This document shows positions 23,918 to 32,406 of a DNA stretch of 50,738 nucleotides, piece after piece. The DNA lies in contig DJOQ01000051.1 of the NCBI GenBank assembly GCA_002437245.1, forward strand, positions 1-50,738, read 5' to 3'. The stretch's first letter is position 1, and each line of letters starts with the position of its first letter. The position numbers and the translations under genes were made by a program. The notes below the pieces were generated by a model. The model worked only from the letters and a program-made list of their open reading frames with translations, was not told the origin of the DNA and did no database searches. The stretch comes from Ruminococcaceae bacterium UBA6434 (GTDB lineage: Bacteria > Bacillota > Clostridia > Oscillospirales > Acutalibacteraceae).

Positions 23918-25129
23918 TCAAAGACCGATATACGGTTCGGGGTTTACGCGGTTCTTATTTACATAGACTTCAAAATGAAGGTGTGGTCCCGAGGAGTTGC
24001 CGGTGGAGCCGACCTTGCCGATATACTGACCCTGCGATACGGTTTGACCCGCGCTGACGCCTATACTGCTGAGATGCGCGTATCGTGTCCACACGCCGTT
24101 GCCGTGGTCTATAAGCACGTTGTTACCCCAGCTTGAGTGATACGAGGCGGAAATTACCGTACCGCCTGCCACGGCGTAAACGGGCTGACCGTTTATATGG
24201 GCTCCGGCTAGATCAACGCCCTTGTGACCGTTGTGACCGTAGTGCTGTGAAACGTAATAATTGCACGTGAGCGGGAAGCTCATTCCGCTTGCGAGTACGC
24301 CGTTACCGGAAGAACCCGTTGTATTGTCAATCGACTGCGCTTCGAGTTTATCCATCTTGGCCTGATAAGCGTCGTTTTGCGAGTCAAGACTTAAAATCAT
24401 TGATTTAAGTGACTTTACCTGCGCTTCAAGACGTGCCTGCTTTGCGTCAAGAGTATCGTAAACGCTCTTGACCTCGGCGCGGTCCGACTCTATGGCAGCT
24501 TTTTCGCTTACAATGCTTGCCTGCTTTTCCTGCTGCGACTGCTGATCGGAGGAGAGCTGTTCTTTTGTTTTATTAAGCTCGTCAATTTCCTGCTGAAGTC
24601 CTTTGACAAGCTCCGTATCGTGTTTTGAAACACGGCTGATAAGTTCAATCCTTGTCAAAAAGCTCTCGTAATCGCTTGAGCCGAGAAGCACCTCGAGAGT
24701 TGAATTTTCGCCTGCTTTATACGCCGAGCGAAGTCTCTCTTTAAGTACGTCATAGGTTACGTTGATAGCGGCTGTCTGCGTTTCTATTTGAATATTTGCG
24801 GCGTCTATTTCGGCTTGAAGCCTGTCGATTTCCGCCTGATAGTTGTTGATAATTTCATCCTTTGCCGCTATTTGCTTGTTAAGGTCGGTTATCTTGGCGT
24901 TGTAAACATCAAGCTGAGCCTGCATATCGGAAATCTGATTGAGCAAATCGTTTACGGACGCCTTATTATCGCTGATTTTATTATTATTTGCATTTATTTT
25001 GCTTTCAAGCTCGTCTATCTGATCCTGCACGGACGAAGCCGACCCCGAAAACGCCGTAACCGAAAACAGTATCGCCGTTATCAGCGTCACGGAAATAATG
25101 CGTATAAATGCTTTCTTCTGATGCTTCAA
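23918..25129 (-). CDS. Coiled-coil M23 (LytM/EnvC-type) peptidoglycan endopeptidase
   Basis: 403 residues: signal peptide (1-31), a long coiled coil (about 33-268), a Gly/Ser linker and an M23 domain (285-403). Zinc and catalytic residues are intact: His302 and Asp306 (GHKGVDL), His352 (RYAHLS), His383 and His385 (GPHLHFEV). The layout is that of FtsEX-controlled septal hydrolases or activators (EnvC, PcsB-like). It lies directly after a paralogue of the same design and before the S41 homologue, with ftsEX upstream. It probably splits peptide crosslinks at division under FtsEX control. Confidence 0.9.
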   Translation of the reverse strand: MKHQKKAFIRIISVTLITAILFSVTAFSGSASSVQDQIDELESKINANNNKISDNKASVNDLLNQISDMQAQLDVYNAKITDLNKQIAAKDEIINNYQAEIDRLQAEIDAANIQIETQTAAINVTYDVLKERLRSAYKAGENSTLEVLLGSSDYESFLTRIELISRVSKHDTELVKGLQQEIDELNKTKEQLSSDQQSQQEKQASIVSEKAAIESDRAEVKSVYDTLDAKQARLEAQVKSLKSMILSLDSQNDAYQAKMDKLEAQSIDNTTGSSGNGVLASGMSFPLTCNYYVSQHYGHNGHKGVDLAGAHINGQPVYAVAGGTVISASYHSSWGNNVLIDHGNGVWTRYAHLSSIGVSAGQTVSQGQYIGKVGSTGNSSGPHLHFEVYVNKNRVNPEPYIGL

Positions 25130-25172
25130 AATAAAAAGAACTCCTTTAATAACGGATTTACCCCTTTACAAA

Positions 25173-26531
25173 TTACGGAAGATACGGCGCGGGATTTACC
25201 CTTGTGCCGTTTATCCAGACCTCAAAATGAAGATGCGCCCCGGCGTGCGGATTTGCCGGCGTCGGCGCGGGACTTACGTTACCCGTATTGCCGACAAGAG
25301 CTATAACCTGACCCTGCTTTACCGTTTGCCCCTTGCTTACCTTTAATACGCTGCAATGAGCATACCTTGTGCAAACACCGTTGCCGTGGTCAATAAAGAC
25401 GTTATTGCCCCAGCTCGAATGATATTCCGCAGAAAGAACCTTACCGTCCGCCGCGGCTCTGATCTCTTTACCGTATGTATTGCCGGTTGCACCCCTTGTG
25501 ATAAAATCAATACCCTTGTGACCCGGGTAGCCATGCCAGCCTGCCGATATAGTTACGTTTGAATACTGAAGCGGACAAATCATACCCTTGGGAGATACCG
25601 TATAACCGCCCGTATTTCCTCCGGTGTTGTCGCCGGGTTTCGGCAATTCACCGGAACCTTGCGACGCATTTTTTGCTATTTCTGCAAGCTTTTTATCGTA
25701 TCTGTCTTTTTCAGCCTGTATTTTTTTATTCTCGTTTTCTAATTCCTTGGAGCCTGCGCTGAGAGATGAAATATACGCATTTCGCTGTGCAACCTGCTTT
25801 TCAAGGGTAGATTGCTTTGAATCTACGGTATTGTAAAGCGACTGCACCTGCAATTTTGACGAAACGATATCCGCTTTTTCGGACTCGACGGCGGTCTGCT
25901 TAGCCTTTACTTCCTGCTGATTTGACGACAGAAGCTCCTTTGTGTCGTTAAGCTTTGCAATATCGTCCTGCAAGGATTTCATAAGCTGCCTGTCGTGCTT
26001 TGTGGTTTTGCTCAAAAGCTCAAGCCTTGTGAGAAAACTCTCGTAATCGCTTGCCGTGAGAAGCACCTCAAGGGTGGAATTTTCGCCTGCCATATATGCC
26101 GCGCGAAGTCTCTCCTTTAAAAGGTCATACGTATCGTTTACGGTCTTTGTTTGAGTCTCTATGCTCTCGCTTGCCTCATCTATATTCTTTTGAAGGGAAT
26201 CTATTTCTTTTTGATAGTCGTTTATAACGGCGTTTTTATCGTCAATCTGCTCGTTAAGCTCCGTTATTTGACTTTGATACGTGTCAAGCTGATCCTGCAA
26301 AGCGTCTATCTGATCCGAGGAATAGCCGTTTGACTCCTTGGCGCTGTCGATTTTATTTTGCAAATCCTTTATTTTTTGCTCGTTCTGCTTTTTCTTTGCC
26401 TCGGCAGCCGCGATTTTGTTTTCCAATTCCTCCTTGGAATCCGCCGCGGAAGCCGGCAAAAAAGACGCACAAAAAACGAATATTACCGACAGTAAAAGGC
26501 TCAAAACTCTTTTGAGTCCGTTTTTAGTCAT
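25173..26531 (-). CDS. Coiled-coil M23 peptidoglycan endopeptidase, tandem paralogue
   Basis: 452 residues with signal peptide (1-30), coiled coil (32-290), a Gly/Asn/Pro linker (about 291-312) and an M23 domain. The metal ligands are intact: His338 and Asp342 (GHKGIDF), His392 (RYAHCS), His433 and His435 (GAHLHFEV). It is closely related to the next gene downstream (shared AGENSTLEVLL, SDYESFLTR, YHSSWGNNV and DHGNGV), so the pair arose by duplication. This copy has an extra proline-rich insertion before HLHFEV. Its start overlaps the ftsX end by 8 bases, which ties it to FtsEX. Confidence 0.9.
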   Translation of the reverse strand: MTKNGLKRVLSLLLSVIFVFCASFLPASAADSKEELENKIAAAEAKKKQNEQKIKDLQNKIDSAKESNGYSSDQIDALQDQLDTYQSQITELNEQIDDKNAVINDYQKEIDSLQKNIDEASESIETQTKTVNDTYDLLKERLRAAYMAGENSTLEVLLTASDYESFLTRLELLSKTTKHDRQLMKSLQDDIAKLNDTKELLSSNQQEVKAKQTAVESEKADIVSSKLQVQSLYNTVDSKQSTLEKQVAQRNAYISSLSAGSKELENENKKIQAEKDRYDKKLAEIAKNASQGSGELPKPGDNTGGNTGGYTVSPKGMICPLQYSNVTISAGWHGYPGHKGIDFITRGATGNTYGKEIRAAADGKVLSAEYHSSWGNNVFIDHGNGVCTRYAHCSVLKVSKGQTVKQGQVIALVGNTGNVSPAPTPANPHAGAHLHFEVWINGTRVNPAPYLP

Positions 26532-27438
26532 CAGAGACCACGCTCCCTTGCTCTTTCAGGTATTTACCCATCGAAACAAGACTTCCGAAACCTCCTGTAA
26601 ACAATCCTATCGCGACAAATACGAGAAGTATCTGCCACCAGTACTCGGTAAACGGCACGAGTTTAAATCCGAGAAGCGAGAGAGTCTGCGAAAATGCCTT
26701 TTCGGCTATCGCATAAAGACCCCAAAGAACACCGAGGGACACAACGCCCGAAATTGTTCCGAGTATCATACCCTCTATCATAAACGGCCAGCGAATAAAC
26801 CAATTGGTAGCGCCGACGGCTTTCATGATGGATATTTCAAGCTTTCTCGAGAACATCGTAATGCGTATTGTGTTTGCTATAATAAACACCGCAACGAGGA
26901 ACAGCATTGCGACGAGACCTATGCTGACTATTGAAACGGCGTGGCGAAGCGACAAGAGCTTGCTTGCAAGGTCGCTGTTTTCACGCACGGAATCGACTTT
27001 GTCTATCTGCTTTATCTGCGAAACGGTGTTTTCAAACTGTGACAAATCTTTGACAGTAACCTTATACGCATCGGGAAGGGGACTTTCGTCAAAGCCCTCA
27101 AACAGAGCCGAGTCGCCGCCCATGCTCTGTATCTGCTTCTGAAAAGCCTCTTCTTTCGGTACAAATTCACAGCTCTCGATATTGCCTATGTTATTAAGCG
27201 ACGAGCCTACTGCCGCAGTTTCGTCTTCCGAGGCGTCGTCGGCAACATAGACCATTACCACGTTTTGCGACTGAACGCTGTCAAGAAGAGTATTTATGTT
27301 GAAGAATATCATTATGCCCGCGCCCATAATTATAAGGCACGCCATAAGTACGGTTACGGAAGCTATCGACATAAGGCGGTTGACCCACACATTGCGAAAG
27401 CCCTCATGCGTAAGATATTTTAAGCTTGTCCCTTTCAC
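26524..27438 (-). CDS. ftsX: Cell-division ABC transporter permease FtsX
   Basis: FtsX is the membrane half of FtsEX, which does not transport but passes an ATP-driven signal across the membrane to peptidoglycan hydrolases. The 304-residue protein has a cytoplasmic N-terminus, TM1 (about 22-46), a large extracellular domain (47-165) and three C-terminal helices (about 168-195, 215-245, 268-292). The coupling stretch KLEISIMKAVGATNWFIR is well conserved. It overlaps ftsE by 4 bases and the M23 gene by 8, so the three proteins are made together. Confidence 0.95.
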   Translation of the reverse strand: MKGTSLKYLTHEGFRNVWVNRLMSIASVTVLMACLIIMGAGIMIFFNINTLLDSVQSQNVVMVYVADDASEDETAAVGSSLNNIGNIESCEFVPKEEAFQKQIQSMGGDSALFEGFDESPLPDAYKVTVKDLSQFENTVSQIKQIDKVDSVRENSDLASKLLSLRHAVSIVSIGLVAMLFLVAVFIIANTIRITMFSRKLEISIMKAVGATNWFIRWPFMIEGMILGTISGVVSLGVLWGLYAIAEKAFSQTLSLLGFKLVPFTEYWWQILLVFVAIGLFTGGFGSLVSMGKYLKEQGSVVSDD

Positions 27439-28406
27439 TTGTTGTCACCTCCGGTCTTTTTGTCAATGGCATCGAGATATTTTGAGTAATCGACGTCATC
27501 ATCGGAGGAATCCGAATCCACACCGTATGTAGCCATAAACTTTTCAAGGTCGGCGTCCGAATTCGGCTGAACATAAAACGGGCTTATGCTGTCTTCCTTT
27601 TTCTTGGCAACGCGGTCCTCTACCGTCTCGGAGGACGCGATATTCTGAACCGCAGCCGCGGCTGCCGCCGCTCTTTCGGCATTTGTCTTATCGGAGGCAT
27701 AGTCCCTTTCGATGGTGGCATAATCATCGGGAAGCGCCTCTGTGTCTTCGGAGTCCGAAACCACGGAGCCCTGCTCTATCGTAATAACCCTGTGGTGGAA
27801 GTGACGGACGAGGTTGTGCTCGTGAGTTACCATTACCACGGTGGTACCGTTTGCGTTTATGTGGTTTAAAAGGTCAACTATTTCGTAAGACATTTCGGGG
27901 TCGATATTGCCCGTAGGCTCGTCCGCAATTATAAGACCCGCATTGTTTACAAGCGCACGTGCGAGAGCCACTCTCTGCTGCTCGCCGCCCGACAGCTCCG
28001 TCGGCAGATTTCGCGCCTTTGACGCAAGCCCGACAAGGCTGAGTATATAGGGAACGCGTTTTCTGACTTCTTTTTCTTTGGCGCCGATGCAGCGCATTGC
28101 AAATGCGACATTGTCAAACACCGTCATAGTCGGGATAAGTCTGAAATCCTGAAATACTATACCGAGAGTCCTTCTGAAAAGAGGAATCTCTTTTTTCTTT
28201 AAATTATTAAGATGATAACCGTTAATGACAACAGAACCGCTGTTGGGCACCTGCTCGCGCATCATTATCTTGAGGAACGTACTCTTGCCTGCTCCCGATG
28301 AGCCGACTACGAAGACAAATTCTCCGTCGTTTATCTTGATATTGACATCTTTAAGCGCTTCGGTTCCGTTGTCGTAAGTTTTTGATACATTTTTAAATTC
28401 AATCAC
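27435..28406 (-). CDS. ftsE: Cell-division ATP-binding protein FtsE with a long C-terminal extension
   Basis: FtsE is the ATPase of FtsEX. Residues 1-222 are the normal protein: Walker A GSSGAGKST (35-43), Q-loop FQDFRLIP, signature LSGGEQQR, Walker B LIIADEPTGNID, H-loop VTHEHNLV. The start is a GTG at 28406 with GAGG 10 bases upstream. Most FtsE proteins end near residue 225; this one continues to 323 with an Ala-rich helix-like stretch, an acidic segment (DSDSSDDDVDYSKYLDAID) and a Lys-rich end. This extra cytoplasmic tail may be a docking site. Confidence 0.95.
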   Translation of the reverse strand: MIEFKNVSKTYDNGTEALKDVNIKINDGEFVFVVGSSGAGKSTFLKIMMREQVPNSGSVVINGYHLNNLKKKEIPLFRRTLGIVFQDFRLIPTMTVFDNVAFAMRCIGAKEKEVRKRVPYILSLVGLASKARNLPTELSGGEQQRVALARALVNNAGLIIADEPTGNIDPEMSYEIVDLLNHINANGTTVVMVTHEHNLVRHFHHRVITIEQGSVVSDSEDTEALPDDYATIERDYASDKTNAERAAAAAAAVQNIASSETVEDRVAKKKEDSISPFYVQPNSDADLEKFMATYGVDSDSSDDDVDYSKYLDAIDKKTGGDNK

Positions 28407-28505
28407 TTAGAACATACCTCTGCTTTTCACAATATTCCCACCGCTGGCTCTGCCGTAAATTGAAAATGCCGACCGGCAGAGACACTAAACAACCGCTATA
28501 AAAAT

Positions 28506-28547
28506 ATAGGCGGTAAAATGAGCATAGCCACTCAAAATACCACCTAT
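28506..28547 (-). other. Leader hairpin of the ftsE transcript
   Basis: On the minus strand ATAGGTGGTA / TACCGCCTAT (one G-T pair) encloses a second TGAG/CTCA stem and is followed by ATATTTTTAT. It lies immediately at the predicted transcription start. A second perfect 8-base hairpin CTCTGCCG / CGGCAGAG follows (28481-28448). Attenuation or RNA stability control is possible. Confidence 0.55.
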
Positions 28548-28548
28548 A

Positions 28549-28576
28549 ATTATAACATGAAACGTCAAGTTTGTAA
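28549..28576 (-). promoter_or_regulatory. Promoter of the ftsEX cluster
   Basis: On the minus strand TTACAA (28576-28571), a 16-base spacer, then a consensus TATAAT (28554-28549), about 140 bases before ftsE. Confidence 0.7.
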
Positions 28577-28681
28577 CCATTTTGTAATATGGTAAATTAT
28601 ATTCGTGCAGTTTAAACAAAAACCCACGCACAAACTTGTATAGCTTGACAAATCGCAGCAGTATACGGCAGTTTACCGTTT

Positions 28682-29767
28682 TTAATACTTAACCGGATTT
28701 GAATCGAGATATTTCTTAACCATAAGAGCTACTTTAAATACTATTGCGTCGTCGAACTCGCGAAGGTCAAGACCCGTGAGCTTTTTAATCTTTTCAAGAC
28801 GATATACAAGAGTATTTCTGTGTACAAAGAGCTTTCTTGAGGTTTCGGATACGTTCAGATTGTTTTCAAAGAACTTCTGAATAGTGAAGAGCGTTTCCTG
28901 ATCGAGGTTGTCGATAGAGCCGCGCTTGAACACTTCTTTTAAGAACATATCGCAAAGCGTTGTGGGAAGCTGATAGATAAGTCTCGCAATACCGAGGTTA
29001 TCATAGCTGACAATGCTCTTTTCGGTGTCGAACACCTTGCCGACTTCAAGAGAAACCTGAGCCTCTCTGAAAGAGCGCGCGAGATCTTTTATCCCCTCAA
29101 CGGTAGTGCCTATACCTACAAGAACGTGAGAATAAAACTCCGTTCCGAGACCGTCGGCTATAGAGCGGGCAAGTTTTTCGAGATCCTTTGTGTCGATATT
29201 GGGCTTAACTTCTTTGATAAGGGCGATATCGGTCTCGTTAAGGTTTATTACGAAATCCTTGGTCTTATCCGGGAACAGGTTTTGGATTATATCATAAGCG
29301 GAAATATCTATGTGCTCGGTGATTCTGATAAGAATTACAACACGTGACACGTCATTGTTAAAATGAAGCTCTCTCGCTTTGAGGTAAATATCGCCCGGCA
29401 GTATGTTGTCAAGAATTACGTTCTTGATAAAGTTTGCGCGGTCGTATTTTTCGTCATAATACTGCTTAATGCTTGAAAGGGTTACGGCGAGCATTGCGAG
29501 ATATTTCATTGCAAGATCGTCGTCGCCCGAAACAAATACGGCATATTCGGGGTGCATACGCGCACCGAACGGCTTATAAGAATAGCCGTCTACCGATATA
29601 ACATCCGATCCGTTAAAAACGGCGGTAACTTCGGTTGAGAGCACCTCCCCTATCTTACCGAGCTCGCTGCAGGAAATAATGGTACCCGACTCGTCTATAA
29701 CACCTATAGTACGGTCAATACTGTCGGTAAGCTGATGCACAATACCCTGAAACAATCTGTTCGACAT
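28682..29767 (-). CDS. CdaR/PucR-type transcriptional regulator
   Basis: 361 residues from the ATG at 29767, which has GGAGG 8 bases upstream; an ATG at 29782 overlaps that site. The N-terminal half (about 1-120) resembles a ligand-sensing domain, the middle (125-260) a GGDEF-like/CdaR linker domain, and the C-terminus carries the PucR-type helix-turn-helix (FENNLNVSETSRKLFVHRNT, then LVYRLEKIKKLTGLDLRE, about 300-340). Relatives respond to sugar diacids, purines or other small molecules. No metabolic gene is adjacent. It precedes ftsE by 275 bases and has its own terminator-free gap. Confidence 0.88.
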   Translation of the reverse strand: MSNRLFQGIVHQLTDSIDRTIGVIDESGTIISCSELGKIGEVLSTEVTAVFNGSDVISVDGYSYKPFGARMHPEYAVFVSGDDDLAMKYLAMLAVTLSSIKQYYDEKYDRANFIKNVILDNILPGDIYLKARELHFNNDVSRVVILIRITEHIDISAYDIIQNLFPDKTKDFVINLNETDIALIKEVKPNIDTKDLEKLARSIADGLGTEFYSHVLVGIGTTVEGIKDLARSFREAQVSLEVGKVFDTEKSIVSYDNLGIARLIYQLPTTLCDMFLKEVFKRGSIDNLDQETLFTIQKFFENNLNVSETSRKLFVHRNTLVYRLEKIKKLTGLDLREFDDAIVFKVALMVKKYLDSNPVKY

Positions 29768-30147
29768 TGATAAAACCTCCATCTATCTTCTTTTTCTACG
29801 GCGAAAACAGCCCTGCCGCACGCTGATGAAAGCCGAAACGACAGCACGAATTCTCCCGTCTGCATTTTTATACAATTTCACAATTCATATATTATGTATT
29901 TTACACAATCTTTTAAGATTTTGCAAGCTAAAAATTGATATTTTAAAAATTTAGTTTGCATTTTTCACAAAAATTGTTTTTCATTTTGTAAAATCGGTTA
30001 GATAAAGGCTTTTAAATACGCTTTTTTGTCGGTTTTTGCATTGTTGAAAATGACTATGCGCAAAATGCCGAAGCCGTTGACGCGTCGCCGTTTGATGACA
30101 CTTTTTGTCGATATGTCCGTTATTTCCGACTGATAACAATCAAAGCT
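29768..30147 (-). other. AT-rich intergenic region with one inverted repeat
   Basis: No credible ORF. TGCAAGCTAAA (29922-29932) pairs with TTTAGTTTGCA (29950-29960) with one G-T pair, then TTTTT on the plus strand. It could be a weak terminator for the gene at 30148-30672 or an operator for the CdaR-like gene. No strong promoter stands out. Confidence 0.4.
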
Positions 30148-30672
30148 TTACCTGCCGGCATTGCATTTTGAACAAACACTGTAACCGTTATCGAGATACG
30201 AGGAAAGCTCCGAGGCGGAAATTTCCTTTTTGTTTTCCGAGGACGTCCTCAGAGCATATGAGCATGACGGAGAATGTATTTTTTTGGTATTCACGTTTAC
30301 CGTATATGTGCCTTCAGAGGGCTGCGCGGCGGCAGAGCTCTTTTGTGAATTGCCGCCGTCGGAAGGCGAGGTCGAAGTTTTCCCTGCGGCAGAGGAAGTC
30401 GCCGTGCTCTCCGTCTCGGCTTTTGCCGTCGTATCGAATTCGCTCTCCGGCTCTGCGGCCTTGGTTACAAGATAAAAGCCGTCTTTTTCATCTGTGTTTT
30501 TCGGCGAATTTTCGAAGGACACAACATTGACGCATTTTTTCAGCAAAATATGGTCCTTGTATCGCAGTACAAGTGACGCGGCGGAAAACACCGTACACAA
30601 AACGGCGCAAACGGTAATTACGGCTGTCATAATTTTAAAACCGCGTTTTGCGCTTTTCTCTTCGTTCTTCAT
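30148..30672 (-). CDS. Membrane-anchored protein with a C-terminal Ada-type zinc-binding-like domain
   Basis: 174 residues: a basic cytoplasmic start, one membrane helix (about 12-36), a Ser/Thr/Ala-rich low-complexity linker (72-118) and a compact C-terminal domain of about 50 residues. That domain (YTVNVNTKKIHSPSCSY, NKKEISASELSSYL, NGYSVCSKCNAG) keeps the His/Cys pattern of the small Ada-metal-binding-like domain often appended to secreted nucleases and exported proteins. The domain would lie outside the membrane. Its role is unknown. Confidence 0.75.
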   Translation of the reverse strand: MKNEEKSAKRGFKIMTAVITVCAVLCTVFSAASLVLRYKDHILLKKCVNVVSFENSPKNTDEKDGFYLVTKAAEPESEFDTTAKAETESTATSSAAGKTSTSPSDGGNSQKSSAAAQPSEGTYTVNVNTKKIHSPSCSYALRTSSENKKEISASELSSYLDNGYSVCSKCNAGR

Positions 30673-30752
30673 ATTCGTTCCCCCAATACATTATGGGAAA
30701 ATGATAACATCACAGAGCCGAAAATAAAGCTTTTGTGCCGAATTAGCACAAG

Positions 30753-32348
30753 TTATCTTTTAATTCCGTCGGCAATGTATTTAAACACGGGGGCGCAGTC
30801 CGAAGAGCCTCCGGCTCCGTTTTCTTTAAAGACGGTGATGACATAGCGCGGCGAATCATATGGAAAAAATCCGCAAAACCACGAATGTGTCACTTCGTTC
30901 CCGCTCTCGTCAAACCATCCGCTTTGTGCCGTTGCCGTTTTGCCTGCGGCGTCCGAATACTCGGTTTCCGCCCTTTTTCCGCTGCCCGACACCACGGTCT
31001 CGCGTAAAAGCCCGGCGACGGTTTTTGCCGTATCGACGCTCATTACGCGCCTCGGAACGGGCAACGCGGCTTTTTTGATTTCCTTTCCGTTCTCGTCTAT
31101 TACGGCTTTCATAAGAGAGGGCGCACGATACACTCCGTTATTTGCCACAGCCGCATACACGGCGGACATTTGCAGCGGCGAAGCGAGCAATTTACCCTGA
31201 CCGAATGCAAGATTGCACAAATCCGCATCAGAAATCAGGCTGTCGGCGGACGGCATAATGCCGGGCTTTGTCTCCCAGCCGTCCACAAGCTCGATTTTTT
31301 GACCGAGCCCGAGATTTTCGCCCATTGCGCAGATGCTTTCCTTGCCGGTTTTAAGCGCGAGATTTATGAAATACGGATTACAGGACTCCGCCATAGCCGA
31401 ATACATATTCATATTTCCGTGACCCGTCTTTTTGAAGCAGCCGAACGAAATATCGCCGTTCAGGATATATTTTCCGGTGCATACAAAGCTGAGATCGGTC
31501 GGTATACCGTTTTGGACGGCGGCACAGGCAACAACCGCCTTAAAAACCGAGCCTACGGAGTACGGAGTTACCGCCCTGTTTAAAAACGGCGAAGATGGGT
31601 CATTAAGACTTTTTTCGGGTGCGTTTCGGTCAAATGTCGGCGCGCTCGCCATAGCCCTTATTTCGGAAGTGGCGCTGTCAAGAACGACAACCGCTCCGCG
31701 GTCGATGCCGAATTCCCCGAGAGCCGATTCACACAGCTTTTGTATGTCTCTGTCAACGGTAAGCTCCACTCCGCCCGCCGACATATACCCGTCCTTAAAA
31801 AATGTAATCTCCGCACCCTCAAGCAATTTCCCCGAAGCCGCCGCACCGCACCTTGCCTTCAGAGTTCCCGAATACGACAGAAGTACATTGTTGTAACACT
31901 TTTCAATTCCAGAAACGCCGTTTCCGTCTCCGTCAACATATCCCGTTATATGCGGCGCCAGACTGTTTTCTCCGTACCGCACCGCCGTTTGCGCCGTCTT
32001 GATATTTTTTTCGTCAAAAACGGCATTTGACGCGCAAACCGCAATTTTCCCCTGAGACAAAGTCGCGTAAACAGACGGTATTTCGTTTTCGGGAACAAGG
32101 GCTTTAAGAGACGAAAGGGACTCCTCGCACGGCTTTATTGCCGCAGTCAAAACGGTATCGCAGTTGACTATCTGCCGCATATTGCAGTCATAAATATTGC
32201 CCCTTGACGAAGCCACAGTTACGCCGACGGTATTTTTTGACGCGGCGACATCAGACACATTGCCGCCGCAAAGCCCTGCAATTTTTACAAAAAGCACGCC
32301 GAACGACAGACACAGCAAAAAGAATAGAAAACAAATCCGCTTGCTCAT
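30753..32348 (-). CDS. Class B penicillin-binding protein (transpeptidase)
   Basis: 531 residues with a short cytoplasmic start, one membrane helix (about 5-27), a dimerisation-type N-terminal domain containing SSRGNIYD (48-54), and a transpeptidase domain from about 195. Active-site motifs: SVFK (Ser267, Lys270), SCN (322-324) and KTA (470-472) in place of the usual KTG. It crosslinks peptidoglycan. The size and motifs fit PBP2/FtsI-like or sporulation PBPs; which one cannot be settled. It is the last gene of the run starting at tmk, behind a hairpin. Confidence 0.88.
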   Translation of the reverse strand: MSKRICFLFFLLCLSFGVLFVKIAGLCGGNVSDVAASKNTVGVTVASSRGNIYDCNMRQIVNCDTVLTAAIKPCEESLSSLKALVPENEIPSVYATLSQGKIAVCASNAVFDEKNIKTAQTAVRYGENSLAPHITGYVDGDGNGVSGIEKCYNNVLLSYSGTLKARCGAAASGKLLEGAEITFFKDGYMSAGGVELTVDRDIQKLCESALGEFGIDRGAVVVLDSATSEIRAMASAPTFDRNAPEKSLNDPSSPFLNRAVTPYSVGSVFKAVVACAAVQNGIPTDLSFVCTGKYILNGDISFGCFKKTGHGNMNMYSAMAESCNPYFINLALKTGKESICAMGENLGLGQKIELVDGWETKPGIMPSADSLISDADLCNLAFGQGKLLASPLQMSAVYAAVANNGVYRAPSLMKAVIDENGKEIKKAALPVPRRVMSVDTAKTVAGLLRETVVSGSGKRAETEYSDAAGKTATAQSGWFDESGNEVTHSWFCGFFPYDSPRYVITVFKENGAGGSSDCAPVFKYIADGIKR

Positions 32349-32371
32349 AATTCACCTCAAAAAACAAAATA

Positions 32372-32400
32372 CGCTCCCGTTCTATTATTGAACGGAAGCG
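32372..32400 (-). terminator. Hairpin between the U32 gene and the PBP gene
   Basis: On the minus strand CGCTTCCGTTC / GAACGGGAGCG with a short loop, followed by TATTTTGTTTTTT. Probably a partial terminator after the U32 gene; the PBP ribosome binding site (GAGG) follows at once. Confidence 0.75.
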
Positions 32401-32406
32401 CGTGTT

